64,000 bases of DNA from Apilactobacillus apinorum. GTDB lineage: Bacteria > Bacillota > Bacilli > Lactobacillales > Lactobacillaceae. Positions 56,361-64,000 of the stretch are shown one piece after another. Under the pieces are notes generated by a model. The model made no database searches and had not been told where the DNA came from. It saw nothing but the letters and a program-made list of their open reading frames with translations. Where the stretch lies: positions 275,816 through 339,815 of the forward strand of contig NZ_KQ440396.1 of NCBI RefSeq assembly GCF_001281175.1, written 5' to 3'. Both the position numbers and the translations under genes were made by a program. Every line of letters begins with the position of its first letter. Position 1 is the stretch's first letter.

Positions 56361-57784
56361 AACGTTATTTTACCTGTAGCAATCTCATAAATAGCTAAAA
56401 TAGCTAAAATTAGAAGAATAAAAGCAATTACTGCTTCAATCTTTGTAAAGACATGTTTATTTTTATTATCGTATTTTTGTAGGTAATAATATACTGGGAT
56501 TCCTAGTGCGAATAATATTGTTGTCATTAAAATATAGTTTAATCCAGCAGCATATAATAACCAACAAGCATAAATACTGGAAACAATTCCTAAAAAGATA
56601 TTTCTCTTTCGATCATTTAAATCTTTGTTTAAGTATGAATACTTAACTTGATAAAATGCTGAGAAAGCATACGGAATTAATACCGCTGCACTAGAAATAG
56701 ATAGGAATAGGTTATAAGCACTAGATGCAACGAAGAATGAAATCATAAATAATTCAACTAATACGTTAGTAAAAATCAGTGAATTAATTGGTGTTCCATT
56801 CTTATTTTCTTTCGCAAATATCTTAGGAAATGATCCGACCTTAGCTGCTTCATAAGGAACTTCCGCAGCAAACATTGTCCATGACAACCAGGCACCTAAA
56901 ACAGCAATAATTAAACCAACATTAACTACTACTGCTCCCCATTTACCTACAAGGTGTTGAAGTAAATCAGCCATTGCTGGTTGTCCTAAACTAGCAAGTT
57001 GTGCTTGATGCATAACACCAAATGAAAGCAAAGTAATTAACATGTAAATTAAAGTCACCGTGATAATTCCTAGAATTGTAGCTCTTCCAATATCTTTTCT
57101 TTTTTTAGCATATCCAGAAAAGATAACCGCCCCTTCAATCCCAGAGAAAACAAATACAGTAACTAACATTGTACTTTTCACTTGAGATAAAACGTCAGAA
57201 AAATTAAATGGTTTATTTCCGGTTAACCAAAAGTCGCTTGTGAAAACATTTAATTTAAATGATAGAAATACTATTAAGATAAATAATAGTATTGGAATTA
57301 ATTTGGTAATTGTAATAATTGTGTTAATGAATGAAGCAGAATGAATTCCACGTGATACTAGGTAGTGACCACCCCATAAAATAATTGATGAGGCAATAAA
57401 TGAAACTAAGTTGTGACCATTATCAAAAATAGGAAAGAAATATGTTAGTGCACTCATCAATAAGATTGCATAACTGATATTACCTAACCATACTGATAAC
57501 CAGTATCCCCATGCGGAATTGAATCCAATATAGTGACCAAACCCTGCATCTGCGAAACTATAAATTCCAGCCTGTAGGTCAGGTCTTTTGTTAGTTAAAT
57601 TTTGAAATGTGAAAGCCAAAGAGAGCATCCCAATCGCTGTAATGATCCAACCAATAATGACTGCACCTACACCAGCTTGTGATGCCATATCGTGCATAAG
57701 GTTAAAAATACCTCCACCAATGATTGAACCAATTACTAAACCAATTAGTTCCGTTAAATTAAGCTTTTTAGCGGAATTATTCAT
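56357..57784 (-). CDS. APA family amino acid antiporter
   Basis: 475 residues with about 12 transmembrane helices of the APC superfamily. The first helix has IGLVIGSIIGGGIFNLMH (Gly-rich substrate site), and helix 6 has VFSGIEGAVIFSGYAKKR. The pattern, including GIYSFADAGFGHYIGFNSAWGYW, is that of basic amino acid/polyamine antiporters such as ArcD. The substrate cannot be fixed from sequence: arginine/ornithine, lysine or an amine is possible. No arginine deiminase genes are nearby, so an ArcD role is uncertain. Confidence 0.85.
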   Translation of the reverse strand: MNNSAKKLNLTELIGLVIGSIIGGGIFNLMHDMASQAGVGAVIIGWIITAIGMLSLAFTFQNLTNKRPDLQAGIYSFADAGFGHYIGFNSAWGYWLSVWLGNISYAILLMSALTYFFPIFDNGHNLVSFIASSIILWGGHYLVSRGIHSASFINTIITITKLIPILLFILIVFLSFKLNVFTSDFWLTGNKPFNFSDVLSQVKSTMLVTVFVFSGIEGAVIFSGYAKKRKDIGRATILGIITVTLIYMLITLLSFGVMHQAQLASLGQPAMADLLQHLVGKWGAVVVNVGLIIAVLGAWLSWTMFAAEVPYEAAKVGSFPKIFAKENKNGTPINSLIFTNVLVELFMISFFVASSAYNLFLSISSAAVLIPYAFSAFYQVKYSYLNKDLNDRKRNIFLGIVSSIYACWLLYAAGLNYILMTTILFALGIPVYYYLQKYDNKNKHVFTKIEAVIAFILLILAILAIYEIATGKITF

Positions 57785-57855
57785 TATATCTCTCCTTTAA
57801 TATATTTTTAAAACAATTAAATATTATACCGTATTTAGCCCCCTTTTGTCATATA

Positions 57856-57888
57856 AAAAGAAGCGACTCTTTAAGTCGCTTCTTTTTT
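57856..57888 (-). terminator. Terminator after the aldo-keto reductase
   Basis: AAGAAGCGACTTAAAGAGTCGCTTCTT on the minus strand followed by a TTTTTA run; it starts in the stop codon. Confidence 0.88.
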
Positions 57889-58873
57889 ATTTCTTCAAAA
57901 TTTCGTTAATCTTAGCTAATTCATCTGGTGAAAATTCTAAGTTATCTAATGCTTTTAAGTTAGATTCTAGATGTTTTGGATCTGATGCTCCAGTAACAAC
58001 ACTGGTAACAACTGGATCATGAAGTAACCAAGCTAAACTCATTTGTGCTAATGTTTGATCTCTATTCTTGGCTAAGTCATTTAATTGGTTTAATCGTTTT
58101 ACTACTTCATCCTTATTTTCCATCATAAAGCTATTGGTAAAGTGTAGTTTTAAATCATCAGGTAATCCGTTTAGATATTTATCTGTTAAAATCCCTTCAG
58201 CTAAAGGACCGTATGCAACTAATCCATCGTTATTTTCTTTCAATGCATCAATTGTGCCATCTTCTTCAGCTGAGCGATTCAACATGTTATATGAAGCTTG
58301 GTTCACAACAAAAGGTGTGTGAAGTTCTTTAAAGTACTTAATGATTTCTCTTGTTTGTTCACCATTGTAATTAGAAATACCAACATACAACGCTTTTCCA
58401 GATCTAACAGTACTGTCTAGTGCTTCAGCAGTTTCTTCTAAGCTAGTGTTAGGATCAAAACGGTGACTGTAATAAATATCTACATAATCTAATCCCATTC
58501 TCTTTAAAGAGATGTCCAAAGCAGCAACAAGTGTTTTTCTAGAAGAAAATGAACCGTATGGTCCAGGCCACATGTGGTATCCAGCTTTAGTAGTAATAAT
58601 TAATTCATCACGATATGGTTTTAAATCTTGATTATATACTTGGCCAAACATTCTTTCTGCGGCACCTGATCCAGGTCCATAGTTGTTTGCCAAATCAAAA
58701 CTGAAGATTCCTTTATCAAAGGCATTTAACATTACTTCTCTACTATCTTGAAAATTAGCATCATCACCAAAACTATGCCACATTCCAAATGATAGAGCGG
58801 GTAATTGAAGACCAGAGTTCCCTGCTCTTCTAACTTTCATGTTATCGTATCTTTCATCTGAAGCTTTATACAT
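57887..58873 (-). CDS. Aldo/keto reductase (YghZ-like)
   Basis: A 328-residue NADPH-dependent oxidoreductase with a TIM barrel. The tetrad is visible: Asp and Tyr in FDLANNYGPG (about 54-63), Lys in TTKAGYH and His in YYSHRFD. The N-terminus (YKASDERYDNMKVRRAGNSG) is nearly diagnostic of the YghZ/AKR14 group, which reduces glyceraldehyde 3-phosphate or methylglyoxal-like aldehydes. The real substrate here is unknown. Single gene with its own terminator. Confidence 0.9.
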   Translation of the reverse strand: MYKASDERYDNMKVRRAGNSGLQLPALSFGMWHSFGDDANFQDSREVMLNAFDKGIFSFDLANNYGPGSGAAERMFGQVYNQDLKPYRDELIITTKAGYHMWPGPYGSFSSRKTLVAALDISLKRMGLDYVDIYYSHRFDPNTSLEETAEALDSTVRSGKALYVGISNYNGEQTREIIKYFKELHTPFVVNQASYNMLNRSAEEDGTIDALKENNDGLVAYGPLAEGILTDKYLNGLPDDLKLHFTNSFMMENKDEVVKRLNQLNDLAKNRDQTLAQMSLAWLLHDPVVTSVVTGASDPKHLESNLKALDNLEFSPDELAKINEILKK

Positions 58874-58945
58874 GATTACACCTCAATTTCTATTATTATA
58901 GTTTCATTTTAAGTTTTCTGAATTATGAAATCAAGAAATCAATTA

Positions 58946-58976
58946 ATAAAAAAGTCCTAATTTTCATTAGGACTTT
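58946..58976 (-). terminator. Terminator after prs
   Basis: AAAGTCCTAAT-GAAA-ATTAGGACTTT followed by TTTATT on the minus strand. Confidence 0.9.
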
Positions 58977-58981
58977 GGATA

Positions 58982-59935
58982 TTATCTAAATAATTTTCCA
59001 ACTGATTTATTGTTATGAATTCTTAAAATTGCATTACCCATTAAATCGGCTACTGAAACAATATCTAGTTTATCGATTTGCTTTTCTGGTGCAATATAAA
59101 CAGAATCAGAAACAATCACCTTTTTAATCGGCGCATTGCTAATCTTATTGATTGCATCCCCTGCAAAAACACCATGAGTAGTAACTAAATATACAGCTTT
59201 TACACCATTATTGGCTAATACATTGGCTGCTTTCACAGCTCTAGAAGCGGTATCAATCATGTCGTCTGCAACGATTGCAACCTTATCTTTAACATCCCCA
59301 ATAATAAATGTTGGCATATGTTCTTCATTTTCTGGATCACGATTATCAATAATCGCAATTGGAGCATCGATTAGTCCAGCAAACCCACGAGCGCGACCAA
59401 CACCACCATGGTCTGGTGATACCACCACAGCATTTTCTAAATCATAATTATCTAGCATGTGTTTTGCCATTAGTTTGTCTGCTTTTAGATTGTCTACTGG
59501 TTTATTAAAGAATCCTTGGATTTGAGCAGCATGTAAATCTAAAGTAAGCACTCTATCAATCCCAGTATTTTCGAGAATTCTAGCAATTAATTTAGCAATA
59601 ATTGCTTTTCTTTCTCTCTTTTTAGCAGAATGTCTAGCATATCCATAGTAAGGAATGACAACGTTGATTGATTTGGCACTGGTTCTTCTTACAGCATCAA
59701 TCATAATAAATAATTCCATAATATTAGCGTTAATTGGATCCGTTAATGATTGAATAATGTAAACTGAATCTCCTCTAATACTTTCATCAATTTTGATTTG
59801 AATTTCACCATCACTAAAACGATTAATGGTTGCTTCTCCCAATTTGATTCCGCAAACCTCAGCTATTTTTTCAGCCAACGGTCTATTGGAACTCAAAGAA
59901 AATATTTTCATATTTTTATTACTCAATGATTCCAC
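58982..59935 (-). CDS. prs: Ribose-phosphate pyrophosphokinase
   Basis: Makes PRPP from ribose 5-phosphate and ATP. 317 residues from a GTG start. It has the ATP loop and flexible loop (YYGYARHSAKKRERKAI), the metal-binding VLTLDLHAAQIQGFF, and the PRPP loop VAIVADDMIDTASRA (about 219-233). An ATG eight codons later is possible, since the ribosome site AGAGGGG is 11 bases before the GTG. PRPP is the co-substrate of Apt, encoded elsewhere in this window. Confidence 0.96.
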   Translation of the reverse strand: MESLSNKNMKIFSLSSNRPLAEKIAEVCGIKLGEATINRFSDGEIQIKIDESIRGDSVYIIQSLTDPINANIMELFIMIDAVRRTSAKSINVVIPYYGYARHSAKKRERKAIIAKLIARILENTGIDRVLTLDLHAAQIQGFFNKPVDNLKADKLMAKHMLDNYDLENAVVVSPDHGGVGRARGFAGLIDAPIAIIDNRDPENEEHMPTFIIGDVKDKVAIVADDMIDTASRAVKAANVLANNGVKAVYLVTTHGVFAGDAINKISNAPIKKVIVSDSVYIAPEKQIDKLDIVSVADLMGNAILRIHNNKSVGKLFR

Positions 59936-60006
59936 TATGAATAATGCCCCTCTCGAAGTAATTGATAATTAGATTTTACCATAAACTTCAAATTTTTACT
60001 TGTATT

Positions 60007-62508
60007 TTAAGGTTTAATCCCTTCCATTCCAATCATTGGATCAATTTGATCTGAATTGATTAGACTTGAGGTCAAACGATAGGATTTAATTGTATTATCG
60101 GTATCTTCTTCAGTAGATACTTTCTCTTCTACTTGATCATTTTTATTTGTATCTACAGGCTTATCTTTTTCATTATTTGTTTCAACAGTTTGTTTCTTAT
60201 CAGTTAATAGTTCAGTATTAGATGGTTTTATCTCACCATTTAATAATGACTGAATTCTCTGCATTAAACTCGTATTTCTGTTATCAGACTCGCTTTGTGC
60301 ACAGCTTAAAAATGAATCATAGTCACCAATCATAATTAACGTATCACTGGCACGGGTAATCGCAGTGTATAAAAGATTCTTTTTCAACATTTTAGTAAAC
60401 TGTGGCACAATTGGTAAAATTACCATCTTGAACTCACTACCCTGTGCCTTATGAATTGTTGTACAGTATGCTAACGTTATTTGAATCCAATCTTTTCTTT
60501 GGTATGTGACCTCACTTTGATCAAAAGCCACTTTGATTTTATCTTGTGTAGATTTTTCTCCATGGATGACTTCTATAATTTGACCAATGTCACCGTTAAA
60601 CACATTATCTTCAGGGCTGTTAACTAATTGAAGAACTTTATCACCCAATCTAAAATGAATTCCTCTATATTCTAATTGGTCTTCCTTATTACCAGGATTC
60701 ATAATTTCTTGAATAACATCGTTCAAATGATTAACTCCTGACATCCCTCTGTACATTGGTGATAATACTTGAATATCAGTGGCACTAAATCCTTTTTGTT
60801 TAGCTCTTTTCACAATCTGTTCAATCACTGAACTCATTTGATTAGCACCACATGGAATAAAGCTTCTATCTGACTGTTTTTCATTGAAATCTTCTGGTAA
60901 TCGCCCTTGTTGAATGCTATGTGCCAATGGAATAATTGTAGAATTACTATCTTGTCTATAAATAGTACTTAATTGCATGCTATTTATTCTTTGTGATCTT
61001 AATAAATCAGTGAATACTTGTCCCGGTCCTACTGATGGTAGTTGATCTTTATCACCTACTAAAATAACCTTCATTTGATTAGGAACCGCTCGCATAAGTG
61101 CCTTAAATAAGTAGGTATCAACCATAGACATTTCATCAACAATTAGTAATCCACCTTCTAAATCTTTGGTGCCTTCATTGTTATCATCATAACCACTTAG
61201 ACCTAATAATCGGTGAATTGTACTAGCAGGAATCCCTGATGTTTCTTGCATTCTCTTAGCGGCGCGTCCTGTTGGTGCCGCTAGTAAAATTGGAAATTCA
61301 TGTTCTTTATATTTATTTATGTCTAAAGAATAATCATTTAAATACGCATATAAATAAATAATCCCTTTAATAATCGTTGTTTTTCCAGTTCCAGGTCCAC
61401 CTGTTAGTAAGAACATTTGTGATTTTATCGCTTGTTTTAAAGCATTTGTTTGTGACTCATCGTAAGAAATATTTAATTTTTTCTCAATCAATCTAATCTT
61501 CTTATCGATAGTTTCATCATCAAATGTCTTTGTATTTGGATTTTTGATTATACGATTGATATGTTCAGCAATTCGCCATTCATCATCATATAAATCTTTT
61601 AAATAAACTCTATCTTCTTCTCCAACAATCTTTTGAGTTTTAGCTAACTCCAAAAATTGTTCAGATAAATCATCACCTGTTATATTTTCTGAATTTCCAT
61701 TATTTAATAACTTTAAAGTTTCATCTAAAATTGGTCCGGTTTGAGTATAAGTATCACCATTCTTTAATGATAGTGACTGTAGTGCTGAAATTAGCCCCGC
61801 TCTAATTCTTCCAGGATTATTGGCTGACATCCCCATTTGTTTAGCGATATCATCAGCCTTCTTAAAACCAATTCCATCGATATCTTCAACTAATTGATAT
61901 GGGTTTTCTTCGATTACTTTTAAGGTGTCTCCCTTATACTTATTATAAATGGCAGAAGATAAGCTACTTCCAAAGCCATAACTATTAAGGCCAATAATAA
62001 CTTGTTCCATTCCATTATTTTTTTGGAGCGTATCAATTACTGTTTTGCGCTGCTTACTTGATAGTCCTACCTTGTCTAGTAAGGATTCATTATCCAAAAC
62101 ATCCGTAATTAAATTAACACCCAAAATATCAACCATTTTTTTGGCAGTTTGCTTCCCTACCCCGGCAAAGTTATCTCCTGAAAGATATTCAACTAATCCT
62201 TCTTTAGAGGTAGGTACTGTACTATGATAATTATCAGCTTTAAATTGTTTTCCGTATTTTGGATGATCTACCAACACTCCGAAAAATTGGTATTCATTTT
62301 CTTCAGCAATATCTGCAAAATTACCAGTAATGACGATTTCATCTTCATGCCAATCTGAGATATTGGTTTCGCTAATTTTTACTAAAAGCACCTTAAAAAA
62401 ACTGTCGTTGCTTTCAAAGAAAGTAGCCGCAACTTTTCCATTTATGAATAACTTTTCATTTTGTTCATTATTATTTTCCATTGAAAATAAATCTATCGAT
62501 TCGGTCAC
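60007..62508 (-). CDS. recD2: RecD2-type 5'-3' DNA helicase
   Basis: 833 residues of the RecBCD-independent RecD family, used in DNA repair in Bacillota. The long N-terminal region with helix-hairpin-helix motifs is present (GLSSKQRKTVIDTL, IDGIGFKKADDIAKQMG). Helicase motifs follow: Walker A LTGGPGTGKTTI (about 371-382), motif II LLIVDEMSMVD, motif III VLVGDKDQLPSVGPGQV and motif VI YTAITRASD. The C-terminal tail (about 745-833) is acidic and low-complexity with DKPVDTNKNDQVEEKV, longer than usual. Confidence 0.95.
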   Translation of the reverse strand: MTESIDLFSMENNNEQNEKLFINGKVAATFFESNDSFFKVLLVKISETNISDWHEDEIVITGNFADIAEENEYQFFGVLVDHPKYGKQFKADNYHSTVPTSKEGLVEYLSGDNFAGVGKQTAKKMVDILGVNLITDVLDNESLLDKVGLSSKQRKTVIDTLQKNNGMEQVIIGLNSYGFGSSLSSAIYNKYKGDTLKVIEENPYQLVEDIDGIGFKKADDIAKQMGMSANNPGRIRAGLISALQSLSLKNGDTYTQTGPILDETLKLLNNGNSENITGDDLSEQFLELAKTQKIVGEEDRVYLKDLYDDEWRIAEHINRIIKNPNTKTFDDETIDKKIRLIEKKLNISYDESQTNALKQAIKSQMFLLTGGPGTGKTTIIKGIIYLYAYLNDYSLDINKYKEHEFPILLAAPTGRAAKRMQETSGIPASTIHRLLGLSGYDDNNEGTKDLEGGLLIVDEMSMVDTYLFKALMRAVPNQMKVILVGDKDQLPSVGPGQVFTDLLRSQRINSMQLSTIYRQDSNSTIIPLAHSIQQGRLPEDFNEKQSDRSFIPCGANQMSSVIEQIVKRAKQKGFSATDIQVLSPMYRGMSGVNHLNDVIQEIMNPGNKEDQLEYRGIHFRLGDKVLQLVNSPEDNVFNGDIGQIIEVIHGEKSTQDKIKVAFDQSEVTYQRKDWIQITLAYCTTIHKAQGSEFKMVILPIVPQFTKMLKKNLLYTAITRASDTLIMIGDYDSFLSCAQSESDNRNTSLMQRIQSLLNGEIKPSNTELLTDKKQTVETNNEKDKPVDTNKNDQVEEKVSTEEDTDNTIKSYRLTSSLINSDQIDPMIGMEGIKP

Positions 62509-62522
62509 GGCAGTTCACTTCC

Positions 62523-63242
62523 TTACTTTTTATTTTTGACCTGAATAAATTTTTCAATATCAGCCAATCGTTTTTGACCTTTTTCAAAGTATTTAGGATC
62601 GTTTGATTTAGCCTTGTCAAAATAAGTACTAAAATCTTCTTCTAACACCATTGCAACGATTCCACGATCAAAGTTAGCTTTACCATCATTAGGCTTAGCT
62701 GCAAGCACTTTATCATAGAATTCGGCTGATTCTTTAAAGTTACCTAGTGCTAATAAACTACTTGCTAAGAGATAGTTTATTTCTGGATCTTGTCTTCTAA
62801 ATCCTTGTGCTGTTAAAGCGAATACTACTGCTTTCTTATAATCCTCTTTAGCCATATAACTTTGTGCGAGCATAATATATGCGTCTGTCTTCATATCACC
62901 GTCAGATAAGCTATTAAATTGTTGGATTGCCTTATCATATTCACCGGCAGCGTAATATACGTTTCCTAGTCCATAGGTTAAAGTTTCTTTAGCCTTTTTA
63001 CTTCTGTCAGCAAATAATCCTAAAGCTTTCATCATTAATTCTTCAGCTTGAGTATAGTTATGCAATTGAACTAAAAAACTACATAAATCATAATAAGTAC
63101 GATAGTCGTCTGGATGATTATCTATATCTTCAACTAACTTATGTAAAGTCTCGTCAGCTTTTCTTTGCTTTTCTTCATGTTCCTTTTCAATTGCTTGTTG
63201 TCTATTTTTTATTTCTTCGGACTTTTGATCCATAATAATCAC
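62523..63242 (-). CDS. Tetratricopeptide repeat protein
   Basis: 239 residues. A charged N-terminal coil (about 1-35) is followed by at least four TPR units (YTQAEELMMKALGLFADR; TYGLGNVYYAAGEYDKAIQQFN; YIMLAQSYMAKEDYKKAVVFA; YLLASSLLALGNFKESAEFYD). Such proteins bind partners and have no enzyme activity of their own. It lies 14 bases before recD2, the usual YrrB-recD2 order of Bacillota, in one operon with the phosphatase gene upstream. Confidence 0.9.
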   Translation of the reverse strand: MIIMDQKSEEIKNRQQAIEKEHEEKQRKADETLHKLVEDIDNHPDDYRTYYDLCSFLVQLHNYTQAEELMMKALGLFADRSKKAKETLTYGLGNVYYAAGEYDKAIQQFNSLSDGDMKTDAYIMLAQSYMAKEDYKKAVVFALTAQGFRRQDPEINYLLASSLLALGNFKESAEFYDKVLAAKPNDGKANFDRGIVAMVLEEDFSTYFDKAKSNDPKYFEKGQKRLADIEKFIQVKNKK

Positions 63243-63249
63243 CTACAAA

Positions 63250-63906
63250 TTAAATTACGTCTGTTTGATCAATTTCTTTTGATAAATATTCAGTATCATT
63301 CCACTTAACTAAATCAAATGTTTTACCATTATCATTTGTTTCTATAATAGTTGTACTAGTATTGGCCAATCCACCACGTTTTCGTAAATCCTTAATTTCA
63401 ACTCCTAATAATGAGTTAATTAAAGCATTCAGAGCCGCTCCATGGCTAAAAATGACAACATTACTATCATTAGGATTAGCGTTAACAATGGTATTTATTG
63501 CATATTGCATTCTATCAATTACATCGCTAAAGCTTTCTCCGCCGATTTCTGTTGCATCATATTTTTCCGGATGATTTCTAAAGTTATCATAACTTTCAGG
63601 GAATTGTTTTTTTACATCCTCGAATTTTTGTCCTTCCATTTTACCTAAATGGAATTCTTCCAAACGGTTCCATAAAGACAGTGGTGGTCTTTTCTTAGAA
63701 TGTTGTAAAACTCGATTAGCTGTTATTCTTGCTCTTTTAATGGGACTTGAATAAGCATGGTTAAATTCAATATCTTTTAAATACTCACCTAACTGGTTCA
63801 TTTGTTGGTAACTCTCTGGTAGTAACTTAGAGTCACCACCAGCTCCTTGATATCGACTTTCAAGATTCCATTCAGTCTTACCATGTCTAATAAAATAGAT
63901 TTTCAC
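63250..63906 (-). CDS. Histidine phosphatase family protein (phosphoglycerate mutase-like)
   Basis: About 218 residues of the RHG superfamily. The catalytic motif is YFIRHGKTEWN (about 4-14); the second His is in IFSHGAALNALI, with Arg in SSPIKRARITA. It lacks the insert of true cofactor-dependent mutases, so it is more likely a broad phosphatase. GTG at 63906 is chosen, with GAGGGATAAAA upstream; a longer frame from 63966 has no ribosome site. Confidence 0.88.
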   Translation of the reverse strand: MKIYFIRHGKTEWNLESRYQGAGGDSKLLPESYQQMNQLGEYLKDIEFNHAYSSPIKRARITANRVLQHSKKRPPLSLWNRLEEFHLGKMEGQKFEDVKKQFPESYDNFRNHPEKYDATEIGGESFSDVIDRMQYAINTIVNANPNDSNVVIFSHGAALNALINSLLGVEIKDLRKRGGLANTSTTIIETNDNGKTFDLVKWNDTEYLSKEIDQTDVI

Positions 63907-63976
63907 TTTTATCCCTCGTTCATTTCGATTTATCTCTATTATCTCAATTAATGACCTTTTTTTCAAAACATATATA

Positions 63977-64000
63977 AAAAAAGATGCTTATTTTCATAAG
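63977..64000 (-). terminator. Terminator cut by the window edge
   Basis: CTTAT-GAAA-ATAAGCATC followed by T7 on the minus strand. The missing left arm presumably reads GATG, giving a long stem that ends a gene beyond base 64000. Confidence 0.7.

Noticed and set aside
56357..57784. Naming the antiporter ArcD (arginine/ornithine)
   Set aside because: The family fits, but no arginine deiminase genes are nearby and the substrate residues cannot be judged by eye.

Overview
The window looks like a low-GC chromosome of the family Lactobacillaceae (Bacillota). The evidence is a trigger factor, EF-Tu, ClpX, Obg and UvrC neighbourhood of lactobacillus type, a late competence operon (comEA-comEB-comEC-holA), a rpoY-rnjA pair, and an SPJ_0845-type small protein. 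A small-genome, insect- or fructose-associated genus such as Apilactobacillus or Fructilactobacillus would fit. That genus guess is an impression and is not proven by the sequence.

Region 1, about 1-24360, is the right-hand part of a contractile-tailed (PBSX/Xkd-like) prophage whose late genes run on the minus strand. Read in transcription order (right to left) it holds a small basic gene, a HExxH protein, terS, an inserted two-gene cargo unit, terL, portal, MuF-type head protein, scaffold, decoration protein, major capsid, neck proteins, tail sheath, tail tube, tail assembly chaperone pair, tape measure, baseplate genes (XkdP to XkdU-like) and a tail fibre. Lysis genes would lie beyond base 1. 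The prophage appears defective. Only the C-terminal catalytic half of the integrase remains (23624-24223), fused at about 23623 to an orphan minus-strand terminator, so the early, replication and lysogeny modules are missing. The XkdQ-like gene is also frameshifted at a 12-base homopolymer. The integrase remnant ends next to a tRNA-Ser(CGA) gene, the likely attachment site.

The most interesting unit is at 20693-21977, between terS and terL. It encodes a secreted protein with a Gly/Ala-rich hydrophobic C-terminal part, followed 4 bases later by a 54-residue protein with two membrane segments. The pair has its own putative promoter, operator-like dyads, strong terminators and a perfect 23-bp inverted repeat. 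This is the layout of a phage moron, possibly a toxin or bacteriocin with an immunity partner. Function is inferred only from architecture.

Region 2, 24360-52140, is core chromosome, almost all on the minus strand: recJ-apt-tRNA-Ser with rnz, obg, uvrC, engB with a MazG-like gene, clpX, tig, tuf, a degenerate RNase J2 gene with a downstream helical-repeat-like gene, rpsO (with a structured leader) divergent from rpsT, the competence operon with holA, the ftsW-ylbG-rsmD-coaD-ylbL operon, typA, and a UPF0223 gene with a lactate-dehydrogenase-like gene that has lost its catalytic residues. A candidate small RNA or attenuator lies upstream of typA.

Region 3, 52140-64000, holds def, rpoY-rnjA (the catalytically intact RNase J1) and a lipid kinase on the plus strand. 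On the minus strand it holds an amino-acid antiporter, an aldo-keto reductase, prs, and the cluster phosphatase/mutase-TPR-recD2. Most operons end in clear intrinsic terminators.
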